This document shows positions 13,740 to 19,656 of a stretch of DNA of 25,324 nt, piece after piece (positions within the stretch are counted from its first letter, which is position 1; each line of letters starts with the position of its first letter). Source of the stretch: a virus. A program made the position numbers and the translations under genes. The stretch is taken from IMG/VR virus record IMGVR_UViG_3300030109_004463, positions 1-25,324 of that record; one strand, 5' to 3'. The notes under the pieces are model-generated. The model saw nothing but the letters and a program-made list of their open reading frames with translations, was not told the origin of the DNA and ran no database searches.

Positions 13740-14044
13740 CTTCTTTTATTGATGCAAGAATGATGGCGAGGGATTTTCCAGAAACGTTTCATGTTCCGAG
13801 TTCCGAGGAGATTGCAACGTTGAACGTTGGAGATTTCGTTAAGGTTGCGTGTGAGTTTAAGGACGGTGGCGAGAGGTTTTGGGTTCAGATATTTGAACTG
13901 GATTCCAAGCGTCGATGGTTCAAGGGCGATGTATCGAATGTTCTAGGCACAAACGAGATGAACTTTGGAGATGAGGTTATGGTTTTTGCGAACAACATTT
14001 ACGATTACACTTACGCAGAAGCAAACGAGGAGAATGTAAGATGA
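13736..14044 (+). CDS. DUF2314-like hypothetical protein
   Basis: The 102-residue protein has ARDFPETFHVPSSEEIATLN (residues 11-30), then VGDFVKVACEFKDGGERFWV (31-50) and FGDEVMVFANNIYDYTY near the end. The order GDxVKV...GGERFWVxV...GdxVxFxxxNIyD matches the pattern I remember for DUF2314 proteins, small all-beta proteins of unknown function. The match is from memory. The gene overlaps both neighbours by four bases. No membrane segment is present, so it should be cytoplasmic. Confidence 0.72.
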   Translation: MTSFIDARMMARDFPETFHVPSSEEIATLNVGDFVKVACEFKDGGERFWVQIFELDSKRRWFKGDVSNVLGTNEMNFGDEVMVFANNIYDYTYAEANEENVR

Positions 14045-14292
14045 ATTTTTCTGAATTATACGAGTGTTGGCGTTTTGCAGAAATTTTAACTCATCCACAT
14101 AATGTAGAACGGCACAATTTATTACAGAATAGAATTAGTGCAATAATTCCCTCCCCAAGCAAAGGCGAAGAGGAATATGACGATAAAGGGAGATTTCGTG
14201 TTCATATGAAAAAGATTTCATTAGATAATGAAAAATCTTCAACAATGATAAAGGAACTTGTGGAAGAGATTGATCGGTTAAAGTCATTGTAG
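14041..14292 (+). CDS. Small hypothetical protein
   Basis: The 83-residue protein starts MNFSELYECWRFAEIL and ends in a charged helix (SSTMIKELVEEIDRLKSL). No family is recognised. It begins at an ATG overlapping the previous stop (ATGA) with GAGGAGAATGTAAG upstream, and a terminator hairpin starts seven bases after its stop. It therefore closes the first transcription segment of this operon. Confidence 0.65.
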   Translation: MNFSELYECWRFAEILTHPHNVERHNLLQNRISAIIPSPSKGEEEYDDKGRFRVHMKKISLDNEKSSTMIKELVEEIDRLKSL

Positions 14293-14298
14293 TGAATA

Positions 14299-14329
14299 GG
14301 CGACTTCAGTTTTGGAGTCGCCCTTTTTG
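14299..14329 (+). terminator. Intrinsic terminator
   Basis: Stem GGCGACT / AGTCGCC with a 10-base loop, followed by CTTTTTG. It lies between the genes ending at 14292 and starting at 14365 and may only partly stop transcription, since no strong promoter is visible right after it. Confidence 0.85.
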
Positions 14330-14364
14330 TGCAATGACGCACAACCCCAGAAGAGGAGAACAAC

Positions 14365-14559
14365 ATGGGAAAAGTAAAAGATATATTAATCGGCATGGAA
14401 GAAGATGCCATGACAATGGATCGTGATGCGTGGATTGAGAAGCATGGCGAGAGTGACGTTTATATTTATGATCGTGTTAATGACGAGATATCTAGAGAGA
14501 TGGCGATGCACATGTTGAATGGATTGAACGATCTTTTGTATGGTCGTGAAGCATCATGA
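14365..14559 (+). CDS. Small acidic hypothetical protein
   Basis: The 64-residue protein (MGKVKDILIGMEEDAMTMD at its start) follows AAGAGGAGAACAAC, a strong ribosome site. It is acidic with two predicted helices, one containing REMAMHMLNGLNDLLYG. Nothing identifies a family. The stop overlaps the next gene by four bases. It is the first gene after the hairpin terminator and must be reached by read-through or by a promoter I cannot define. Confidence 0.68.
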   Translation: MGKVKDILIGMEEDAMTMDRDAWIEKHGESDVYIYDRVNDEISREMAMHMLNGLNDLLYGREAS

Positions 14560-14786
14560 CGCAATCAGATCAGGAGTTTGAAGGAACATCGATGGTGTAT
14601 GACAAACTATTGGACATTTCGGAAGAGTTGAGCCGTGAAGGAGTAACGACTTCCCAGATAGCACGAGCAACGGCATTATTCCTAGTGGATTTGAGTTTTG
14701 ATTGTGCTCCATCGGGGGATTATGCCATGCACTTAATTTTAAGTGCGATCATTGAGAGATTGGAAAGGAACATAAGTGATGCCTAA
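14556..14786 (+). CDS. Small hypothetical phage protein
   Basis: The 76-residue product starts MTQSDQEFEGTSMVYDKLLD and contains VTTSQIARATALFLVDLSFD (about residues 30-49), a likely amphipathic helix. Similar 'AHALxxVxLELSLDCAPS'-type segments occur in small phage proteins I remember; here LSFDCAPSGDYAMHL is the matching part. Function unknown. It overlaps both neighbours, as usual in this operon. Confidence 0.68.
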   Translation: MTQSDQEFEGTSMVYDKLLDISEELSREGVTTSQIARATALFLVDLSFDCAPSGDYAMHLILSAIIERLERNISDA

Positions 14787-14967
14787 ATTCATAGTGAAGG
14801 GAAATTACGCTTATAAAGTTGAAAAGCAAATAGAAGCAACCTCTAAAGACGAAGCGTTTGAGATTGCAACTAATCATTCCGAAGCATTGTGTGAGTGGAA
14901 CAGTCAAGACCAAGACACTTATTTTGAGGAAGTTGTTTCTGTTGAGGAGGATAAAGACGATGACTAA
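14779..14967 (+). CDS. 62-residue acidic hypothetical protein
   Basis: I choose the ATG at 14779 (MPKFIVKGNYAYKVEKQIEA), eleven bases after GGAAAGGA. A GTG three bases earlier is in frame but less likely. The pattern YxVEKxIEATSKDEAFEIA resembles short phage proteins with a beta strand followed by a helix. It ends in an acidic EEDKDDD. It overlaps the previous gene by eight bases and the next one by eight bases. No function is known. Confidence 0.62.
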   Translation: MPKFIVKGNYAYKVEKQIEATSKDEAFEIATNHSEALCEWNSQDQDTYFEEVVSVEEDKDDD

Positions 14968-15043
14968 ACAACGAATTGATAGTGAAGATATAGAAAAGGC
15001 GATAGCTGGAGCTTTTAAAAAATATTTTAAGGGAGAATTATAA
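14960..15043 (+). CDS. 27-residue microprotein
   Basis: The frame MTKQRIDSEDIEKAIAGAFK continues to KYFKGEL. It has a GAGGAGG ribosome site seven bases before the ATG, overlaps the previous gene's end by eight bases and shares a base with the next start (TAATG). It predicts one amphipathic helix. The excellent ribosome site is the main evidence that it is translated. Confidence 0.55.
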   Translation: MTKQRIDSEDIEKAIAGAFKKYFKGEL

Positions 15044-15501
15044 TGCCGAATCATTGTACTAATGAGGTTACGATAACCTTTAAGGATTTGGATCAGAAGG
15101 AAGCGTTCCGAAAGTGGGTGGATAATGGAGAAGATAATCCACTCGATTTTGAAAGAATACTTCCTTATCCAAAGGGAATAGAAACTGTGACTGATATCTT
15201 ATCTGGCGAGAAGAAGAAAGTTGTAGTCGGTGGCGAATGGAATTACGAGTGGTGCTGTGAAAACTGGGGAACGAAATGGAATTCCTACAGTTGGGAAGAT
15301 TCCAACGATCCTTGGGAAGATGAGTATGACGAGGAATATGTTGATTTGAAATTCGAAACGGCATGGGGACCACCGACAGGAATTCTGGAAAAAATTCATG
15401 AGAAGTTTCCAGACTTGCCATATATACGATGGTTTTATCGTGACGAAGCTGACATGTTTTGTGGATATCTTGATGTAGATGTGGGGATTTCAAATGCCTA
15501 A
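15043..15501 (+). CDS. Api92-like phage protein
   Basis: The 152-residue protein starts MPNHCTNEVTITFKDLDQ and has WNYEWCCENWGTKWNSYSW (about residues 66-84) and FETAWGPPTGILEKI (about 104-118). MPNxCxN at the start, a C-x-NWGTKW core and F-x-TAWxPP are the signature of the Api92 family (APSE phage P92), which has a ferredoxin-like fold. Its function is not known. It is followed by another small gene with an eight-base overlap and preceded by GGGAGAA as ribosome site. Confidence 0.88.
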   Translation: MPNHCTNEVTITFKDLDQKEAFRKWVDNGEDNPLDFERILPYPKGIETVTDILSGEKKKVVVGGEWNYEWCCENWGTKWNSYSWEDSNDPWEDEYDEEYVDLKFETAWGPPTGILEKIHEKFPDLPYIRWFYRDEADMFCGYLDVDVGISNA

Positions 15502-15724
15502 TTATTATAAACACCGACATGGTTTTCCTTATGACCGAGGTTCTGCCGATGCGTATTACGGCAGACCTTGGGACCCTCACTATTGGAGTGAGGGTACATA
15601 TCATGGAACGCGAACTGAACTGAAAGATATGACTCCACAAGAAATCGTTGATTACACCAAAGGGTATAACGAGTGCGATGACCGTAAGAACTGGGGTACT
15701 TATCAGGAGGACGAAGATGTATGA
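15494..15724 (+). CDS. Conserved small phage protein, RGSADAYYGRP motif
   Basis: From the ATG at 15494 the product has 76 residues and contains YDRGSADAYYGRPWDPHYW (about residues 13-31). It ends in a segment with EIVDYTKGYNECDDRKNWG. I remember DRGSADxYYGRxxxPH...Y..GY..nd..kdW as a widespread small phage protein without assigned function. It is soluble and aromatic-rich. The start overlaps the Api92-like gene, and AGGAGG near its end serves the next microgene. Confidence 0.82.
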   Translation: MPNYYKHRHGFPYDRGSADAYYGRPWDPHYWSEGTYHGTRTELKDMTPQEIVDYTKGYNECDDRKNWGTYQEDEDV

Positions 15725-15785
15725 GTTCCCAGTATGCGATGAATGTGGCAATGAGTCGGTCGATGTTAGAGAGGAGTTTTATTAA
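15717..15785 (+). CDS. 22-residue microprotein with CxxC
   Basis: This tiny frame reads MYEFPVCDECGNESVDVREE before the final Phe-Tyr. It has a strong AGGAGG seven bases before the ATG, overlaps the previous gene by eight bases and shares a base with the next start (TAATG). The CDEC pair is half of a zinc site, so a dimer might bind metal. It may serve mainly to couple translation of the neighbours. Confidence 0.5.
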   Translation: MYEFPVCDECGNESVDVREEFY

Positions 15786-15994
15786 TGCAACGTAGAAGAA
15801 AATCAACGATTACTAGGGATCAGTTGCTTCGAGCCTTGTATGATTATTTCAAGGATGAAGAGTCAACCTTTGATGAAATCTATATTGATGGAAGCGAGGA
15901 GCAAGGTACGTTGTATGTTTGTTACGAGCGACTAAGAGAAAATAGAATGGATATTTGTTTAATAAAGGAAGGAAAAGAAATTGACGAAACTTAG
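15785..15994 (+). CDS. Small hypothetical protein
   Basis: The 69-residue product starts with a basic MQRRRKSTITRDQLLRALYD and continues acidic. The layout (basic arm, helix, then strands such as EIYIDGSEEQGTLYVCYERL) could suit a small DNA-binding protein, but no family is recognised. Ribosome site GAGAGGAG lies upstream. Its last 14 bases overlap the start of the methyltransferase, which suggests coupled translation with it. Confidence 0.65.
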   Translation: MQRRRKSTITRDQLLRALYDYFKDEESTFDEIYIDGSEEQGTLYVCYERLRENRMDICLIKEGKEIDET

Positions 15995-17057
15995 GCACGT
16001 TGATTTGTGTTCGGGAATCGGGGGTTTTGCCCTCGGTTTCCAATGGGCAGAGTTGTCCAAAACAATAATGTTTTGCGACACCGAGAAGTGGTGTCGTGAA
16101 ATCCTAGCGAAGAATTTTCCCGAAACCCGAATAGAAAAAGATGTAAAGGAGTTAGCAAATGACCCAGAGAGACTTGTTCCCGACCACGATATCCTCACCG
16201 CCGGATATCCCTGTCAGCCGTTCTCGGTTGCCGGACTTAGAAAAGGAGAAAAAGATGACCGTCACATCTGGCCGTACATCTTTAGAATTATTACATGCAA
16301 AAGACCCACTTGGTGCGTTTTCGAAAACGTTTATGGTCACATTGCCTTGGGTCTCGACAAAGTGCTCGCTGACTTGGAAAGTGAAGGCTACTCCACAAGG
16401 ACGTTTGTTGTTCCAGCTTGTGCCAAAGACGCATTCCATCGCAGAGACCGACTCTGGATTATTGCACACTCCGACAGCAAAAGCGAACCAGATGTCTCCG
16501 AGCATGAAGGAAAGAGACAAGGGAAGTTGGGGGAAAGAACCACCATTGTGGAAAACACCATTGGTGGACGATGCGAAGAACGTGACACCGAATCCGAAGA
16601 GGTTTCAAGGTCTTTACGCACAAGTTCAAATGTGGCCGACTCCGACAACGAAGGGTTACGGTCACGGAAGCGAGGGTCAGTACCAAAATCTTTACAAAAA
16701 AATGATTCAAGGAGTTATCACGCAGACAGATTTGGAAGTTATGACGGCAACAAAGATGGAAAACCACAGGTCTTACAAAAAAATGCAGAAGATGTGGCCG
16801 ACTCCGACGACGAGGGATCACAAGGGGGGATACATCGGGGGGAGAATTCGGAACGGCAAAGTTTCGATGGACACTCTGGACGTAGCCGTTCAACACACCG
16901 ACAATCAAAGCAAGAGTTCTGGACAGTTGAACCCAACGTGGGTCGAGTGGCTCATGGGATACCCAGAAGGGTGGACAGACTTAAAGGATTAGGAAATGCA
17001 ATCGTGCCACAAATTTCCATGCAGATTGGTCTGGCGATAAAGGAGCATTTGAACTGA
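15981..17057 (+). CDS. DNA (cytosine-5) methyltransferase
   Basis: The 358-residue enzyme starts at TTG 15981, eight bases after GGAAGGA; no earlier start fits and the first Met is past motif I. It transfers methyl from S-adenosylmethionine to C5 of cytosine. Motif I is DLCSGIGG (8-15), motif IV PCQPFS (77-82, catalytic Cys78), motif VI ENV (115-117), motif VIII HRRDR (153-157), and motif X GLGNAIVPQ near 338. Between VIII and X lies about 150 residues of very hydrophilic sequence with duplicated VADSDxEG and LQKN pieces, poorly suited to a normal target-recognition domain. The DNA here also encodes another protein in a second frame. Likely role: self-modification against host restriction. 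Confidence 0.94.
   Translation: MTKLRHVDLCSGIGGFALGFQWAELSKTIMFCDTEKWCREILAKNFPETRIEKDVKELANDPERLVPDHDILTAGYPCQPFSVAGLRKGEKDDRHIWPYIFRIITCKRPTWCVFENVYGHIALGLDKVLADLESEGYSTRTFVVPACAKDAFHRRDRLWIIAHSDSKSEPDVSEHEGKRQGKLGERTTIVENTIGGRCEERDTESEEVSRSLRTSSNVADSDNEGLRSRKRGSVPKSLQKNDSRSYHADRFGSYDGNKDGKPQVLQKNAEDVADSDDEGSQGGIHRGENSERQSFDGHSGRSRSTHRQSKQEFWTVEPNVGRVAHGIPRRVDRLKGLGNAIVPQISMQIGLAIKEHLN
16145..16151 (+). promoter_or_regulatory. Internal ribosome binding site for the overlapping gene
   Basis: AAAGGAG lies seven bases before the ATG at 16159, inside the methyltransferase gene. It is a near-ideal Shine-Dalgarno site with no evident use other than to start the frame at 16159. Confidence 0.7.
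16159..16992 (+). CDS. Overlapping +1-frame gene inside the methyltransferase (WPTPT/WVEWLMG protein)
   Basis: This 277-residue frame lies wholly inside the methyltransferase gene, shifted by one base. It has its own ATG and AAAGGAG site, directly after an in-frame stop. It contains LTWKVKATPQGRLLFQLVP (71-89), a row of HTPTA, WKTPL and two MWPTPTT units (103-218), and LNPTWVEWLMGYPEGWTDL (257-275). From memory, TWKxKxTPxxRLLFQL, repeated MWPTPT and LNPxWVEWLMGxPxGWTDL characterise proteins in phages and metagenomes that are often labelled methyltransferase-related. An open frame of 834 bases with three family motifs is unlikely by chance. Function unknown; it might assist or recognise the target for the enzyme it overlaps. 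Confidence 0.72.
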   Translation: MTQRDLFPTTISSPPDIPVSRSRLPDLEKEKKMTVTSGRTSLELLHAKDPLGAFSKTFMVTLPWVSTKCSLTWKVKATPQGRLLFQLVPKTHSIAETDSGLLHTPTAKANQMSPSMKERDKGSWGKEPPLWKTPLVDDAKNVTPNPKRFQGLYAQVQMWPTPTTKGYGHGSEGQYQNLYKKMIQGVITQTDLEVMTATKMENHRSYKKMQKMWPTPTTRDHKGGYIGGRIRNGKVSMDTLDVAVQHTDNQSKSSGQLNPTWVEWLMGYPEGWTDLKD

Positions 17058-17239
17058 TGTGGAAAGCAATGGCACTAATGTGCGTTCTGGAGGGGGGTGA
17101 GCAATCTTGTCCCACCGTTTACTTTGAAGAGACTTTCGATAGTAAACAAGAATGTGAGGTCTGGCTTGTAAGGACTCGGTTCTATACATTGCCGAGTAAC
17201 AAGAAAATAGTATTGGACGATTGTTACTTGAAACGTTAA
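17057..17239 (+). CDS. Small cysteine-containing hypothetical protein
   Basis: The 60-residue protein (start MWKAMALMCVLEGGEQSC) overlaps the methyltransferase stop as TGATG. The short hydrophobic start is too weak to call a signal peptide, but the four cysteines (9, 18, 33, 56) and the pattern FxSxxECEVW resemble small exported proteins found in phages. Ribosome site AAAGGAG lies about 11 bases upstream. It may be periplasmic; this is inference. Confidence 0.6.
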   Translation: MWKAMALMCVLEGGEQSCPTVYFEETFDSKQECEVWLVRTRFYTLPSNKKIVLDDCYLKR

Positions 17240-17274
17240 GGTGTCTTATTGTTAATTCATACAAGGAGACGATA

Positions 17275-17451
17275 ATGATTACCAAACAACCCAAGCAAGA
17301 GTTTCGAAATGTGGCACTCTTGCTTGATACGCATGGTCGTATAAAAGAAATTGCCGACGCTGAACAACGAACGATAGCTCGGCAACTAAAGATTATAATT
17401 GAAAGAGAACACGCTAAGTATTTTGGACCAGGGGAGGACGATTATGTTTAA
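17275..17451 (+). CDS. Probable ribbon-helix-helix (Arc/CopG-type) regulator
   Basis: I start at the ATG at 17275 (MITKQPKQEFRNVALLLD), directly after AAGGAGACGATA, giving 58 residues. A strand NVALLLD is followed by helix THGRIKEIADAEQRT and helix IARQLKIIIEREHAKYF. This is the layout of ribbon-helix-helix repressors, where the strand enters the DNA major groove of a dimer. It may regulate this operon or be an antitoxin-like protein, but no toxin partner is visible. It overlaps the transporter gene by eight bases. Confidence 0.65.
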   Translation: MITKQPKQEFRNVALLLDTHGRIKEIADAEQRTIARQLKIIIEREHAKYFGPGEDDYV

Positions 17452-17914
17452 TTATAAATTTTCTATAGGATATATTTTATCTATTGTTTTAGTAAATATT
17501 GGCTTTGTTTATGTGGCTCCGATTCCACTTTTGGGAGAGATGTTTCCACCCATGTCTTTTGTAGTTGGAGCCGTCTTTATACTTAGGGATTATGCCCAAA
17601 GAGAAATAGGACACAAGGTTCTAGGTGCAATGTTAGTTGGAGCTGGACTAAGTTATTTAATGGCTGATCCTTTTGTGGCGATAGCATCTTTAGTTGCTTT
17701 TGTTATTTCTGAAACGGCTGATTGGGGTGTTTACTCTGTAACGAAAAAACCGTTAGGTCAGAGAATTTTAATTTCTTCGGCAATAGCAACCCCGATTGAT
17801 AGTGCAGTATTTTTATACATGATTGGATACTTTAGTGTTCTTGGTTGTATTCTTATGGTTCTTGCAAAGATGGTTGCCGCCGGATTAATTTGGTGGAGAT
17901 TAAAGGGTGAATAA
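17444..17914 (+). CDS. VUT/YhhQ-type queuosine-precursor transporter
   Basis: Starting at the ATG at 17444 (after GGGGAGG), this 156-residue membrane protein has about five to six hydrophobic helices. Key stretches are FVVGAVFILRDYAQREIGHK (about 39-58), VAFVISETADWGVY (about 85-98) and SSAIATPIDSAVF (about 111-123). The order FxLRDxxxRxxG...SExxDxxVY...GxxxDSxxF is that of PF02592 (VUT family, E. coli YhhQ), which imports preQ0/preQ1. It is shorter than YhhQ (221 residues). With the next two genes it suggests uptake of a 7-deazaguanine base. The link to DNA modification is inference. Confidence 0.82.
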   Translation: MFNYKFSIGYILSIVLVNIGFVYVAPIPLLGEMFPPMSFVVGAVFILRDYAQREIGHKVLGAMLVGAGLSYLMADPFVAIASLVAFVISETADWGVYSVTKKPLGQRILISSAIATPIDSAVFLYMIGYFSVLGCILMVLAKMVAAGLIWWRLKGE

Positions 17915-18185
17915 ATACACTTTTAATTTCACATGTATTTGTCCTAGCGATAAGGAAACTATTTCGTATAAAGCAATCATTGAAACAAAAGAAATGATTA
18001 TGGTTGAGAATATTAACGATTATATTTACCAAATATCTGGAAAAGAATGGTTTCAAGAAAAACTTACAGAAAAAATAGCAAACGCATTTTCTATTACAGG
18101 AGAAGGACATGGAGTTAAGGTAACAACTTTTGGCACACACCAAGGAGTTGAGATTGAGTGTGAGTTAGGGAGTTCTACACTTTGA
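17907..18185 (+). CDS. QueF/FolE-like T-fold protein
   Basis: The 92-residue protein starts at GTG 17907, six bases after GGAGAT. FTCICPSDKETISYKAII (residues 8-25) aligns with the QueF segment FTxLCPxTGQPDFATI, placing Cys12 at the position of the QueF nucleophile. MVENINDYI lies near the QueF VESKSL site, and FQEKLTEKIANAF plus GVKVTTFGTHQGVEIE matches the second half of the T-fold (also seen in FolE). The QPD part is missing and the protein is shorter than QueF. It may act on preQ0, by reduction or another change, or be a diverged GTP cyclohydrolase relative. Its neighbours favour the deazaguanine role. Confidence 0.55.
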   Translation: MNKYTFNFTCICPSDKETISYKAIIETKEMIMVENINDYIYQISGKEWFQEKLTEKIANAFSITGEGHGVKVTTFGTHQGVEIECELGSSTL

Positions 18186-18865
18186 TTCATTATCATGGAA
18201 CACCTATGACTCCACGTTCCAAACTTTTACCAATGGCAGGGAAGCACTTTTGTGTTTCCTTTGCCGACAAAAGAGACGGGGATTGGTGTTTATTAAACGC
18301 ACAATCTGTTATGTGGGACAATGGAGCTTTCACTGCGTATACGAAAGGTAAAGCTCCCGATTGGAACGGTTATTATAAATGGCTGGAGGATCGATTGTCT
18401 CACCCACATTGGGCAGTTGTTCCCGATGTCATTGATGGAACTCCCGAAAATAATTTAGAATTAATAAACCAGTGGCCCCATCGTAAGGATTGCAGTGCCG
18501 TGGTATGGCATATGGACGAGCCGATAGATCATCTTTTGCATTTATTGACTCTTGGTTTTGGTAAACTTTGTTTTGGTTCATCTGGTAAATATTGGCAAGT
18601 AGGATCGGAGTCTTGGGAACGACGAGCAGATGAAGCGTTTAACGCTATATCAAAAGAAGGTGTTATTCCCTGGATACACATGCTTCGAGGATTATCAATG
18701 TCTGGAGACAAATATCCTTTTGCTTCGGCCGACAGTGCAAATGTTGCTCGGCATCATAATGAGTTAAACATTTGTCCTGAACGAATGGCTCGACGTATTG
18801 ATGCTGTTCAATGTCCTTCGTTTTGGAATTTAAGACCTACTCAGGAGGATTTTTTTGAAACGTAA
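18182..18865 (+). CDS. DpdA-like / tRNA-guanine transglycosylase-like protein
   Basis: The 227-residue protein starts at TTG 18182, overlapping the previous stop (TTGA), with GGGAG upstream; this start keeps the conserved HGTP. Motifs in order: WDNGAFTAY (45-53, like the DSGGFQ Asp loop of TGT), WAVVPDVIDG (77-86), VVWHMDEP (107-114), CFGSSG (130-135), IHMLRGL (165-171) and YPFASADSAN (178-187). This order fits the TIM-barrel TGT/DpdA group, in which DpdA exchanges guanine in DNA for preQ0 or a derivative. I recall closely similar phage proteins. It lacks a visible tRNA-binding domain. A DNA target is inferred from phage context and from the transporter and T-fold genes beside it. Confidence 0.72.
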   Translation: MIHYHGTPMTPRSKLLPMAGKHFCVSFADKRDGDWCLLNAQSVMWDNGAFTAYTKGKAPDWNGYYKWLEDRLSHPHWAVVPDVIDGTPENNLELINQWPHRKDCSAVVWHMDEPIDHLLHLLTLGFGKLCFGSSGKYWQVGSESWERRADEAFNAISKEGVIPWIHMLRGLSMSGDKYPFASADSANVARHHNELNICPERMARRIDAVQCPSFWNLRPTQEDFFET

Positions 18866-19019
18866 AGAAGACAAGAACCAATGTCCGAGGTGCATGAGTC
18901 TCACATCGTTTATTCTGGTCCATGGTCACTACCAATGTTTGATTTGTAAATCAGTGGTTGATGATTGTTGCCAAGGTGAAACGTGTGAGACTAGTATTCA
19001 AACCCCGAAAGATAAGTAA
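18855..19019 (+). CDS. 54-residue zinc-ribbon protein (TTG start)
   Basis: This gene starts at TTG 18855, six bases after AGGAGG, inside the end of the DpdA-like gene, and stops directly against the stop of the lysin gene on the other strand. The protein has NQCPRC (Cys10, Cys13), HGHYQCLIC (Cys28, Cys31) and CCQGETC (38, 39, 44). The first four cysteines form a zinc ribbon. It contains LVHGHYQCLICKS, which I remember from short marine phage proteins. Close coupling to the DpdA-like gene suggests a partner, perhaps replacing the missing nucleic-acid-binding domain; this is inference. Confidence 0.7.
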   Translation: MKRKEDKNQCPRCMSLTSFILVHGHYQCLICKSVVDDCCQGETCETSIQTPKDK

Positions 19020-19514
19020 TTATAACCCTTCTTCGTATTTGATACATGTATTGAGCGTATAAACGTGATACGGCAAGGTTTCGCAAATTGTTTCTGTTGG
19101 TCGAGGCATAGGAGACAGGTTTTTTTTTGCGTAAAAAATATGATTCCCGACTTGCTTTGTATAACCTAAGTTATCGATCCAGTATGGAGTAACATATTGT
19201 GCATGATAGTGTGTTACATTATCCCCGACCACAGATATATATTGTCCATCTTCGATCATCATTTTAGCGAGTGCCTTTGATCTTTGAAACGCTTGAGGTT
19301 CTGTTGGCGTATCGGACTTTCCATCGCACCACCAGCTGAACTGACAACCTTCGCTATTGTCTTGAAGCACAACCTCGCAGATTGTATCTGGATAATGCGG
19401 CGAGGCTACTCTATTAAGAGTAACCTCAGCAACGGCAAGTTGACCAGCGATGGGTTCTGATCGAGCTTCAAAGTACATGTTAAGTGCAAGGCAGAGTAAG
19501 GCCGTTTCAATCAT
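19020..19514 (-). CDS. SleB-type cell wall hydrolase (lysin)
   Basis: The 164-residue enzyme has LNMYFEARSEPIAGQLAVAE (11-30, catalytic Glu in YFEAR), VTLNRVASPHYPDTICEVV (31-49), CQFSWWCDG (57-65) and GNHIFYA (about 122-128). This is the Hydrolase_2 (PF07486) domain, a lytic transglycosylase-like peptidoglycan hydrolase. The domain fills the protein and no peptidoglycan-binding module is present. No classical signal peptide is seen, so release would need a holin. The start follows AGAGGAAAACCAAAA. It is in an operon with an SNF2 helicase, away from the structural genes. Confidence 0.92.
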   Translation of the reverse strand: MIETALLCLALNMYFEARSEPIAGQLAVAEVTLNRVASPHYPDTICEVVLQDNSEGCQFSWWCDGKSDTPTEPQAFQRSKALAKMMIEDGQYISVVGDNVTHYHAQYVTPYWIDNLGYTKQVGNHIFYAKKNLSPMPRPTETICETLPYHVYTLNTCIKYEEGL

Positions 19515-19656
19515 TTTTGGTTTTCCTCTTTGCGTTCTTTTTGTTTTTTAATTCTCTAACCATTTTTACTTTGCTTCTGCTGATAGTATTACCGTGCCGG
19601 GATCTTAATTCAATTTTCTTTAGTGCAAACTCTTCTGCTATTGTTTGTTTTGTCAT
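19507..19656 (-). CDS. 49-residue basic microprotein
   Basis: The frame begins MTKQTIAEEFALKKIELRSR and ends NAKRKTKND. Its ATG (19654-19656) overlaps the previous stop as ATGA, GAGGAACAAAC supplies a ribosome site, and its end overlaps the lysin start by eight bases. It is highly basic, with two predicted helices. It is a likely real link in the operon; function unknown. Confidence 0.62.
   Translation of the reverse strand: MTKQTIAEEFALKKIELRSRHGNTISRSKVKMVRELKNKKNAKRKTKND

Noticed and set aside
15080-15751. A 223-codon leftward frame
   Set aside because: Antisense to the Api92-like gene and its neighbour, both well supported; no ribosome site or motif.
16388-16936. Leftward frames of 65 to 149 codons inside the methyltransferase gene
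   Set aside because: Unlike the rightward overlapping gene, they have no ribosome site and no family-like motifs.
17275-17451. Toxin-antitoxin pair with the ribbon-helix-helix protein as antitoxin
   Set aside because: Neither neighbour resembles a toxin; the downstream gene is a transporter.
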